Part shown: positions 1 through 4,471 of the stretch, in pieces
How the letters are laid out: each line of letters opens with the position of its first letter
How positions within the stretch are numbered: the stretch's first letter is position 1
Assembly (NCBI GenBank): GCA_013361595.1
Contig: JABFXT010000544.1
Location: 1-5,326 of the forward strand
Origin: Nocardia sp.
GTDB taxonomy: Bacteria > Actinomycetota > Actinomycetes > Mycobacteriales > Mycobacteriaceae
Direction: 5' to 3'
DNA length: 5,326 nt
The notes under the pieces: model-generated
What the model was told of the DNA's origin: nothing
Database searches by the model: none
Seen by the model: only the letters and a program-made list of their open reading frames with translations
Position numbers and translations under genes: made by a program

Positions 1-393
1 GGACTCGGTGCGAATTTCTCCGATAGCGAGATTCGCGGGCTGCTCGCGAGAGTAGTCGATCGTATGGACGAGGCGAGACCGTGGCCTGTTTTGCCCTTCT
101 CAATATTGCCCGGGGCCGAGTTGGAATCCTTCCCGGGTGAACCGATAGCGTGGATAAGAATTTCATGGCCGCGAATCGAGAGCAAGTTCAAGAAAACGTT
201 TCGTCGCTCGGTCGGCGGATGTCAATACCTCGCGGTCCGTCTCCGATCCGGGGTAGAGGTTGCGTTTTCTTGGAGACCGGATGATTCTGTTACCTCGATC
301 TTTTCGGCCGATCGGACTCTGTCTGCTCCGGCAGTGATCGACGAGATCGGTGCGGCCACGGAATTGACCGACGAAGATATCGTACGTCTCTGA
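1..393 (+). CDS. Hypothetical protein, C-terminal part (5' end beyond the window)
   Basis: The reading frame is open from base 1 to a TGA at 391-393, giving 130 visible residues. An ATG at 64 exists, but it has no well-spaced ribosome binding site. The residues before it (starting GLGANFSDSEIRG) read like continuing protein, so the true start is probably off the left edge. I do not recognise the family. The visible part has no clear membrane segment and looks like a small mixed alpha/beta cytosolic domain, with a strand-like stretch (YLAVRLRSGVEVAFSW) followed by an acidic C-terminus. Its G+C is about 57% by hand count over 1-360, well below the roughly 70% of neighbouring genes, and its codons are less biased, which suggests recent acquisition. 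Small orphan proteins of this composition are often immunity proteins or other accessory genes in actinomycetes, but nothing here proves that. It ends about 200 bp before the repressor promoter. Confidence 0.65.
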   Translation, partial: GLGANFSDSEIRGLLARVVDRMDEARPWPVLPFSILPGAELESFPGEPIAWIRISWPRIESKFKKTFRRSVGGCQYLAVRLRSGVEVAFSWRPDDSVTSIFSADRTLSAPAVIDEIGAATELTDEDIVRL

Positions 394-454
394 TGTCGCC
401 CGAAGGCATCGTGTTCCGCACACGTAGATCGAATGAGTTCGTTTCGTGCGGTCA

Positions 455-469
455 GGGCCGGTTCGGCCC
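455..469 (+). terminator. GC-rich hairpin after the first gene, possible terminator
   Basis: A perfect 6-bp stem (GGGCCG / CGGCCC) closes a 3-nt GTT loop, starting 61 nt after the stop of the left-edge gene. There is no T-tract, as is common for actinomycete hairpin terminators. A 12-bp palindrome of alternating CGG/CCG follows at 479-490. The position between two co-directional genes fits a terminator, but GC-rich DNA makes such stems easily by chance. Confidence 0.3.
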
Positions 470-590
470 CGCCCATCCCGGCCGCGGCCGACACCCGGGT
501 CGGTTCCCGGGTCGCCGATATGGCTGCCGGCCTGGCGTTCCGAAGCGGAGCGTCGGCCGGGCCGGGAGGGTTCGGGGTCGGCGGATCTGA

Positions 591-612
591 TTATGGACAG
601 TCCGTTACATAA
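591..612. promoter_or_regulatory. TetR operator copy 1 (repressor promoter)
   Basis: This is a 22-bp imperfect palindrome centred at 601.5, with right arm CGTTACATAA and 7 of 10 arm positions symmetric. It matches the copy at 1284-1305 at 18 of 22 positions and the one at 1390-1411 at 15 of 22. It lies 17 bp before the repressor start codon. It also covers a CATAAC (608-613) that could be the -10 hexamer, so binding would shut off the repressor's own transcription. No convincing -35 is visible. Autoregulation through such a site is usual for TetR-family proteins; binding here is inferred from repetition and position. Confidence 0.75.
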
Positions 613-629
613 CAGGTTAGGGTGTCCGC

Positions 630-1247
630 ATGGCACGTCCTCGGAATTTCGATCAGGAGCAGGTCGTCGATGCCGCGACACTCCAGTTCCGGCGTGCCGG
701 GCTGCACGCCACCAGTGCCGAGGATCTGTGCCGGGCGACGGGCCTGGGGCGCAGCAGTCTCTACAACACGTTCGGTAGCAAGGACGAGCTGTTCGCGCAG
801 TGTCTCGAGGCGTATCTGGGCCGAACGCTGGCCCGTACCGAGGAGATCATCGGCGATCCCGATCGCGGGGTGGTCGAACGGATCGAGATGCTGCTCCGGG
901 CCGTCGCCGTGGAGGAGGCCGAACGTATCGCCGCCGGTGCGCCTCGGGGTTGCCTCGCGGTGAACGCGGTGACCGAGCTGGCCGACGACCCCGATCACGC
1001 GGGCAGTATCGAAAGAATCGGCCGGGATACGACCGCGCGGCTGGCGCTGCTGGCCGCGGTGCTGCGGGTGGGGCAGTCGACGGGTGAGGTCACCACGAGT
1101 GTTTCCGCCGAAGGGCTCGCGGCCTTTGTGAATTCCGCGGTCGCGGGGCTGCGGGTCTCGTCCCAGGGGCGGGTGGCTGCCCCGTGGTGCGATGAGATCG
1201 TCGAGGCGGCGTTGCGCGCGCTGCGACCGGGCCGGCCGGACGGCTGA
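630..1247 (+). CDS. TetR/AcrR-family transcriptional repressor
   Basis: This 205-residue protein has the usual TetR length and layout. The N-terminal helix-turn-helix is at residues 10-55, including the recognition-helix region ATGLGRSSLYNTFGSKDELF (residues 36-55), which closely follows the family signature. Residues 60-200 form an all-helical ligand and dimer domain. A GCL motif (Cys108) sits at the start of the helix entering the ligand domain, as in several AcrR relatives. NemR is a known case in which a cysteine in this area senses electrophiles, so thiol sensing is possible but only inferred. Other cysteines are 34, 58 and 187. The ATG at 630 is preceded by only a weak AGGG (619-622). 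The downstream pump gene and three shared palindromes make it very likely the local repressor of itself and the pump. The inducing ligand cannot be read from the sequence. Confidence 0.95.
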   Translation: MARPRNFDQEQVVDAATLQFRRAGLHATSAEDLCRATGLGRSSLYNTFGSKDELFAQCLEAYLGRTLARTEEIIGDPDRGVVERIEMLLRAVAVEEAERIAAGAPRGCLAVNAVTELADDPDHAGSIERIGRDTTARLALLAAVLRVGQSTGEVTTSVSAEGLAAFVNSAVAGLRVSSQGRVAAPWCDEIVEAALRALRPGRPDG

Positions 1248-1283
1248 AGCGGATGCGTCGATCGGCCGATTCGGCTGCGCTTG

Positions 1284-1305
1284 TTTTGGACTATTCGTTA
1301 CATAA
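1284..1305. promoter_or_regulatory. TetR operator copy 2 (pump promoter)
   Basis: This is the second copy of the 22-bp element, centred at 1294.5. Its right arm CGTTACATAA is identical to that of copy 1, while the left arm is weaker (5 of 10 positions symmetric). It lies in the 176-bp gap between repressor and pump and overlaps the CATAAT hexamer proposed as the pump -10 box. The left flank TTTTGGAC is shared with copy 1 apart from one base, so conservation extends across both arms. Binding of the upstream TetR protein is inferred. Confidence 0.75.
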
Positions 1306-1306
1306 T
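1301..1306 (+). promoter_or_regulatory. Likely -10 hexamer (CATAAT) of the pump gene
   Basis: CATAAT matches TATAAT at five of six positions in otherwise GC-rich DNA, and it lies over the edge of operator copy 2. The best -35 candidates (TTGTTT at 1281-1286, CTTGTT at 1280-1285) are poorly matched or too close, so only the -10 is supported. A transcript from here would start near 1313 and carry a leader of about 110 nt containing operator copy 3. Confidence 0.4.
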
Positions 1307-1388
1307 GTCTCGCCGATTCTCCGGATGCTGCCGGGTCACATCCCGCCGTGAGGGCCGCGCGTCGCACTTCGTGCCGACCGCTGCCCGC

Positions 1389-1412
1389 ATTTTAGAACGT
1401 TCGTTACAAATT
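1389..1412. promoter_or_regulatory. TetR operator copy 3 (pump leader)
   Basis: This is the third copy of the palindrome, the most symmetric one: 8 of 11 arm positions match around a TT centre at 1400.5, with right arm CGTTACAAATT and an inner GAACG/CGTTA pair. It ends one base before the pump ribosome binding site and lies 106 bp, about ten helical turns, downstream of copy 2. The bases equivalent to the -10 in copy 2 read ACAAAT here and are a poor -10, so this copy may act as a roadblock or as a looping partner rather than by covering the promoter. Confidence 0.7.
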
Positions 1413-1417
1413 GGGAG
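1413..1417 (+). promoter_or_regulatory. Ribosome binding site deciding the TTG start of the pump
   Basis: GGGAG lies 6 nt before TTG at 1424. No ATG or GTG fits as well: the next in-frame ATG, near 1502, would delete most of the first membrane span. This supports the TTG start. Confidence 0.65.
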
Positions 1418-1423
1418 ATTGTC

Positions 1424-2677
1424 TTGACCTCGACCCCGTCCTCCGCCCGCACCCCCGTGGTGCCGATAGCGGTACATGTGCTCGCCGTAGGTGTTTTCGC
1501 CATGGTCACCAGCGAATTCGTCGTCGCCGGTCTCATGCCGCAGCTGGCCGAGAGCCTGCACACCGGAATCGCGCAGATCGGTTATCTCGTCACGGTGTTC
1601 GCCGCCGCCATGGCGCTGGGCGGCCCGCTTCTCGTGCTGGCCCTGCTGCGGATACCGCCGAGGACCGCGATCACGGTCGTCTTCGCGATCTTCTTCGCCG
1701 GCAATCTACTGGCCGCACTGGCACCCTCGTACGCGGTGATGCTCGTCGCCCGGGTGGTGACCGGTATTGCCGCGCAGGCGTTCTTCGGCCTGGCCGTCTC
1801 GCTCGCCCTGCGGCTCGTCGGCGAACAGTTCCGCGGCCGGGCCGTATCCGTCGTGATGAGCGGGCTCATGCTGGGCACGCTGCTCGGACTGCCACTGGCC
1901 ACCTTCGTCGGCGGCCGGTTCGGATGGCAGGCGGCCTTCTGGACGGTGGCCGCCCTGACGGCGGTCGCGGCGGCGCTCACCCTGGTCTTCGTACGAGAAC
2001 CCGACCGGCCCGCCGTCACCGGAAACGACCCGGCTCCCGCACCGGCCACCGAACTCCGGGCGCTGCGGCGACCCCAGCTGCTCCTCGCGCTGCTCTCCAG
2101 CACCCTGATCATCGGCGCGACCTTCTCCGTCTTCAGCTTCCTCGCGCCGGTCCTCACCCGTCTCACCGGATTCGGGGAAGGCGCGATCCCGGTACTACTG
2201 CTCGCCTACGGTGCCGCGACGGTGGTGGGGAATGCGATCGTGGGACGCCTGGCGGATCGGCACACCGTCGCCACCCTCCTGATCGGCACGCTGCTCAATA
2301 TCGTTTTCCTCGCCGGCTTCGCCGTCTGCACGGGCTCCCGGCCGCTGGCGGTGCTGTTCATGCTCGGTATCGGACTGGTCGGCGTGACCATGAATCCGGC
2401 CATGGCGGTACGGGTGCAGCGCGCCGGTGGCACCGGAGTGGTGGTGAACACGGTGCACACATCGTTCATCACGCTGGGCGTCATCGTCGGGTCGGCCCTC
2501 GGCTCGAGCCTGGTGCCCGTGTTCGGCCTGCGGGCGCCGCTCGTACTGGGGGTCGTACTGGCAGTCCTGGCGGTTGCCGTGATCGCGCCCGCACTGCGCT
2601 CGCCGTACCTGCGGCACGGCGGTGACCGGCCCGTCCCGGCGGCCACCGGCACCGATCTCCGGTATGCGGACGCGTAG
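1424..2677 (+). CDS. MFS efflux transporter, DHA1 type (AraJ/Cmx-like)
   Basis: This 417-residue membrane protein has about twelve hydrophobic segments: roughly 14-36, 51-73, 81-100, 103-128, 139-163, 167-190, then 217-239, 250-273, 282-300, 306-327, 342-362 and 370-390. They are split by a central hydrophilic loop at 191-216. The first segment carries TSEFVVAGLMP, a hallmark of the drug:H+ antiporter branch that includes AraJ-like sugar effluxers and the chloramphenicol exporters of corynebacteria. Motif C appears as GLMLGTLLGLPLATFVGG (147-164) with GRFGWQAAFW after it. Motif A is degenerate in the first half (GGPLLVLALLRIPPR, 66-80) but recognisable in the second (GRLADRHT, 274-281). The length is normal and the gene looks intact. 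It should export a small hydrophobic or amphipathic compound using the proton gradient; the substrate is unknown. Repressor-type operators lie before it, and the TTG start may keep its level low. Confidence 0.93.
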   Translation: MTSTPSSARTPVVPIAVHVLAVGVFAMVTSEFVVAGLMPQLAESLHTGIAQIGYLVTVFAAAMALGGPLLVLALLRIPPRTAITVVFAIFFAGNLLAALAPSYAVMLVARVVTGIAAQAFFGLAVSLALRLVGEQFRGRAVSVVMSGLMLGTLLGLPLATFVGGRFGWQAAFWTVAALTAVAAALTLVFVREPDRPAVTGNDPAPAPATELRALRRPQLLLALLSSTLIIGATFSVFSFLAPVLTRLTGFGEGAIPVLLLAYGAATVVGNAIVGRLADRHTVATLLIGTLLNIVFLAGFAVCTGSRPLAVLFMLGIGLVGVTMNPAMAVRVQRAGGTGVVVNTVHTSFITLGVIVGSALGSSLVPVFGLRAPLVLGVVLAVLAVAVIAPALRSPYLRHGGDRPVPAATGTDLRYADA

Positions 2678-2712
2678 CGGCTGACCGGTCGCCGCCCGGC
2701 AACTGTTCCGGG
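2677..2712 (+). terminator. Paired weak stem-loops after the pump gene
   Basis: Two adjacent short stems begin at the pump stop codon: GCGGC/GCCGC (2677-2681 with 2691-2695) and CCCGG/CCGGG (2695-2699 with 2708-2712). They share one base, so they would be alternative or closely stacked structures. No T-run follows. This could end the pump transcript before the sigma operon, but the stems are only 5 bp each. Confidence 0.25.
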
Positions 2713-2740
2713 ATGAATCCTTTCTCCGTCCCGCGCCTCT

Positions 2741-2746
2741 TATACA
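2741..2746 (+). promoter_or_regulatory. Possible -10 hexamer (TATACA) of the sigma operon
   Basis: TATACA is the only AT-rich hexamer resembling a -10 in the 107 bp between the pump gene and the microprotein. No good -35 sits 16-18 bp upstream, and no GGAAC/CGTC pair typical of an autoregulated ECF promoter was found. A start about 7 nt downstream would fall in the hairpin at 2748-2767, so either the promoter or the RNA role of the hairpin may be wrong. Confidence 0.25.
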
Positions 2747-2747
2747 G

Positions 2748-2767
2748 GTCCCCGTGGACGCGGGGAC
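2748..2767. promoter_or_regulatory. Perfect 7-bp inverted repeat before the sigma operon
   Basis: GTCCCCG and CGGGGAC flank a 6-bp spacer (TGGACG), ending 7 bp before the GGAGG of the microprotein gene. It could be a DNA operator just downstream of a promoter, a leader RNA hairpin next to the ribosome binding site, or a late terminator for the pump gene. The absence of a T-run and the closeness to the next gene favour regulation of the sigma operon. The function is inferred from position only. Confidence 0.4.
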
Positions 2768-2774
2768 GAGATAT

Positions 2775-2779
2775 GGAGG
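2775..2779 (+). promoter_or_regulatory. Strong ribosome binding site of the microprotein gene
   Basis: GGAGG stands 5 nt before the GTG at 2785. A near-perfect Shine-Dalgarno sequence at correct spacing, with nothing else nearby to translate, is the main evidence that the tiny reading frame is real. Confidence 0.7.
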
Positions 2780-2784
2780 TTGTC

Positions 2785-2874
2785 GTGATCATCGGTTCCG
2801 GTATCGCCATCGGGCTGGTATTGCTCTGCACGTGCATGTTCGTCATGAAGCGCAAACGGAGTGGACGTGACTGA
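2785..2874 (+). CDS. 29-residue single-span membrane microprotein
   Basis: A short frame beginning with GTG encodes 29 residues and stops with TGA at 2872-2874. It has a strong GGAGG ribosome binding site. Residues 2-21 form one uninterrupted hydrophobic helix (GSGIAIGLVLLCTCMFVM at 4-21), followed by a basic tail KRKRSGR at 22-28. The positive-inside rule predicts the tail in the cytoplasm. Two cysteines (15 and 17) lie within the membrane segment. Its last 8 bases overlap the start of the sigma-factor gene, and they also contain that gene's ribosome binding site region, so translation of the two is probably coupled. I recognise no family. It may be a membrane-anchored regulator or adaptor for the sigma factor, or merely a coupling leader. 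A chance frame of this hydrophobicity with a perfect Shine-Dalgarno sequence is less likely but not excluded. Confidence 0.6.
   Translation: MIIGSGIAIGLVLLCTCMFVMKRKRSGRD
2858..2861 (+). promoter_or_regulatory. Ribosome binding site deciding the sigma start
   Basis: GGAG lies 5 nt before GTG 2867. The alternative GTG at 2861 would overlap this sequence and have no usable site, so 2867 is preferred. Confidence 0.55.
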
Positions 2875-3439
2875 CGCGAACTGGCCCGGCGAACAATTGA
2901 TCGTCGCCGCGCAGGGTGGCGACATCGACGCGATCGCCGCGCTGGTATCGGGCTCCCACCCGAACGTCCAGCGTTTCGCTCGCTCGCTGTGTGCTACCCC
3001 GGAAGACGCCGAGGACGCGGCGCAGGAAGCTCTGATCATCCTGTACCGCAAGATCGGGATGCTCCGGGCCTCCGGCGCGCTGGCGTCGTGGATGTTCCGC
3101 ATCGTTCGAAACGAATGCCTGCGGCGCGCGCGGCTGCGGCTGCCGGACCGCGCACCCGCGCCGGACACCGCCGTGGCTGACTCGGCCGAGGACGAGGCGC
3201 TGCGACGGCTGGAAGCGGGCCGGGTGGCGGCCGCGGTCGCCACCCTGCCCCCCGACCACCGCCGGGTGCTCATCCTGCGCGATATCCAGGGCTACAGCGG
3301 CCGGATGACCGCGGAGGCGCTGGGTATCGGTACGGCAGCGATGAAATCGCGGCTACACCGGGCCCGGGCAGTGGTCCGGCAATCGCTCCGGGCATCCGAC
3401 CCGGCTCAGGGAGGACATGATGACCGGAAAACGATCTGA
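2867..3439 (+). CDS. ECF-type RNA polymerase sigma factor (sigma-70 family)
   Basis: From GTG 2867 this gives 190 residues, a normal ECF length; GTG 2861 would add two. Region 2 spans about 10-90, with the core-binding helix DAEDAAQEALIILYRKI (47-63) and the -10-recognition helix SWMFRIVRNECLRRAR (74-89). A proline- and alanine-rich linker at 91-107 joins it to region 4 at 120-175, where LPPDHRRVLILRDI and the helix-turn-helix EALGIGTAAMKSRLHRAR (150-167) are plain. Only regions 2 and 4 are present, as expected for the ECF group. The turn GYSGRMTAEALG differs from the common acidic SYEEIAE type. It overlaps the upstream microprotein by 8 bp and the downstream membrane gene by 20 bp. No zinc-binding anti-sigma domain is encoded nearby, so control must rest on the small membrane neighbours, on transcription, or on a distant gene. 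Confidence 0.93.
   Translation: MTDANWPGEQLIVAAQGGDIDAIAALVSGSHPNVQRFARSLCATPEDAEDAAQEALIILYRKIGMLRASGALASWMFRIVRNECLRRARLRLPDRAPAPDTAVADSAEDEALRRLEAGRVAAAVATLPPDHRRVLILRDIQGYSGRMTAEALGIGTAAMKSRLHRARAVVRQSLRASDPAQGGHDDRKTI
3409..3414 (+). promoter_or_regulatory. Ribosome binding site within the sigma gene for the CPTC membrane protein
   Basis: GGGAGG lies inside the end of the sigma gene, 5 nt before ATG 3420 and only 2 nt before ATG 3417. Spacing favours 3420 as the start. Confidence 0.6.
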
Positions 3440-3722
3440 CCGCGCCGATTTCGCGAGCGCTTCCCTGCCCGAGCACCTGGTGCGCGGCGCGGTGGGGTTC
3501 GGTGCGCTGATCGGCTCGATCGCGCTGATCCCGGTCGCCGGGCCGATCGGTCTCGTGCTGCTGCCCGTCGGACTTCTCGCACTGCGCGGGTGTCCGACCT
3601 GCTGGGCGGTCGGGCTCATGCAGACCGTGTCGCGCGGGCGGCTGCAACGCTCCTGCGCGGGCGACCGGTGCACGCTGGTCGTCGCCGGCAAGGACGAGCA
3701 GCGCGAGAAGATCGCGTCCTGA
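3420..3722 (+). CDS. Small two-span membrane protein with CPTC motif, DUF2892/YgaP-like
   Basis: The protein has 100 residues from ATG 3420 (101 from 3417). A basic N-terminus and LPEHLVRGAVG lead into a hydrophobic block at 22-55 that is broken at PVAGP (38-42), so two spans or a hairpin are likely. Next comes RGCPTCWAVGLMQT (57-69 region), then a basic cytosolic tail with SCAGDRC (78-84) and a charged end. An arginine before a glycine-rich hairpin that closes with a CP.y..lG.nT-like motif is the pattern I know from the DUF2892 domain, the membrane part of the YgaP rhodanese. The assignment is by eye. Four cysteines in pairs (58/61 and 79/84) could form disulfides or hold a metal. The gene overlaps the sigma gene by 20 bp. 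It may be a thiol-responsive partner or anti-sigma factor, but no experimental support is known to me. Confidence 0.85.
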   Translation: MTGKRSDRADFASASLPEHLVRGAVGFGALIGSIALIPVAGPIGLVLLPVGLLALRGCPTCWAVGLMQTVSRGRLQRSCAGDRCTLVVAGKDEQREKIAS

Positions 3723-3735
3723 TCCGCCCGCCCGG

Positions 3736-3771
3736 CCGGCCGATCGTCGCCGCGGCGGCACTGTCGGCCGG
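3736..3771. terminator. Nested inverted repeat between convergent genes, possible bidirectional terminator
   Basis: An 8-bp perfect inverted repeat (CCGGCCGA at 3736-3743, TCGGCCGG at 3764-3771) encloses a second self-complementary GCCGCGGC. It begins 13 bp after the sigma-operon stop and lies before the end of the opposing gene at 3851. The position suits termination of both transcripts. There is no T-tract. The rest of the gap to 3850 holds only short GC palindromes and no convincing gene. Confidence 0.4.
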
Positions 3772-3850
3772 TCGGAGCCCGGGAACACCGGACCCCGAGT
3801 GGAACCGGTGAGCTCCACGGTCGGCGGACCCACGGTGCCCACCTCCGGGA

Positions 3851-4471
3851 TCAGGCGGCCGCTACGAGCCGGGCGCGGAGCTGATCGCGGCCTGCCTCGA
3901 TCAACCGGGCCACCTCGGCGGCGTCGTAGTAACCGGCATAAGGGTGATCCGTCGCCGCGAGTTCGGCGAGCAGCACCAGACCGGTCAGCGTCCGGGACAA
4001 TCGCCGGCAGGCCCGCTGCACAGAGGTCTCGGCTGCCGCCGCGGCCATCTTCTCCGGCGCGACCGTCACCTTGTCCCTGATGAACTCCGGATTGTCCGCC
4101 AGACCCGGGTCGCCGGTCACCCGAGCGGAGGCCACCAGCGCCGCCGCGTCACCGCGACTGCTCAGCAGCCGGGCCTCCAGCGCGTCGGCCGCCACCACCG
4201 GGCACCAGATGTCGTAGTCGGCAATGCCGTCCCTTGTTCGCGGTGGTTCGGTGACCACAGCGGTCACCGAACGCAGGACGGCCAGTGCCTCGTCGCAACG
4301 GTCCACCGCCCACAGGTAGACCGAAAGGTCGACGATCTCGTACAACTCGGTCCCGCGGGTGTGCGACCACCGCTGGACCAGCGAAGATTTGAACTTGCGG
4401 AGGTAGCGGTTCGCTTCGCCGCCGGGGCTCGCGGCGGGCGGCGGAACTGTTCTGGCGGCGGTCCGGGGCAT
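3851..4471 (-). CDS. Hypothetical protein, predicted all-helical
   Basis: This minus-strand frame encodes 206 residues starting with ATG at 4471-4469. After a proline/alanine-rich, probably disordered N-terminus (1-20) it is rich in predicted helices. ELYEIVDLSVYLWAVDRCDEALAVL (residues 42-66) reads like a TPR-style helical pair, and a further helical block covers 150-205. Aromatic DYDIW around 85-89 and HPYAGYYDAAE at 176-186 look like conserved surface or ligand motifs. There is no signal peptide or membrane span. I do not recognise the family. No strong ribosome binding site precedes the ATG. A TAGGAT lies 5 nt upstream and could be a -10 giving a leaderless message, though no -35 is visible. 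The stop faces the sigma operon, so the two are convergent. It is on the same strand as the next gene, with a 219-bp gap that argues against one tight operon. Confidence 0.75.
   Translation of the reverse strand: MPRTAARTVPPPAASPGGEANRYLRKFKSSLVQRWSHTRGTELYEIVDLSVYLWAVDRCDEALAVLRSVTAVVTEPPRTRDGIADYDIWCPVVAADALEARLLSSRGDAAALVASARVTGDPGLADNPEFIRDKVTVAPEKMAAAAAETSVQRACRRLSRTLTGLVLLAELAATDHPYAGYYDAAEVARLIEAGRDQLRARLVAAA
4246..4272. repeat. Perfect 11-bp inverted repeat inside the helical gene
   Basis: GTTCGGTGACC (4246-4256) and GGTCACCGAAC (4262-4272) are exact reverse complements around a 5-bp centre ACAGC. In the overlapping minus-strand gene they encode the stretch RSVTAVVTEP. No copy of it was noticed elsewhere in the window. 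It may be a protein-binding site, an RNA hairpin in the transcript, or chance. Confidence 0.6.

Noticed and set aside
393..590. Plus-strand frame starting with ATG overlapping the stop of the first gene
   Set aside because: The product is arginine/glycine-rich without family character, no ribosome binding site is present, and the sequence looks intergenic with GC palindromes.
1261..1270. 10-bp palindrome ATCGGCCGAT after the repressor gene as a terminator
   Set aside because: It has no loop and cannot form a useful RNA hairpin as it stands; simple GC palindromes of this sort are common here.
591..1367. Long minus-strand frame of 258 residues opposite the repressor
   Set aside because: It is the antisense shadow of the clear TetR gene: arginine-, proline- and histidine-rich, with no recognisable domain.
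1305..1427. A 40-codon plus-strand frame whose TGA overlaps the pump TTG start as TTGA, as a coupled leader peptide would
   Set aside because: It has no ribosome binding site, its ATG lies within the proposed -10 region so the transcript would start after it, and it uses two rare TTA codons that simply come from operator copy 3.
1411..2625. 404-residue plus-strand frame overlapping the pump in another frame
   Set aside because: Its arginine- and glycine-rich translation is typical of a shifted frame in GC-rich DNA. The pump frame has full MFS motifs and a proper ribosome binding site.
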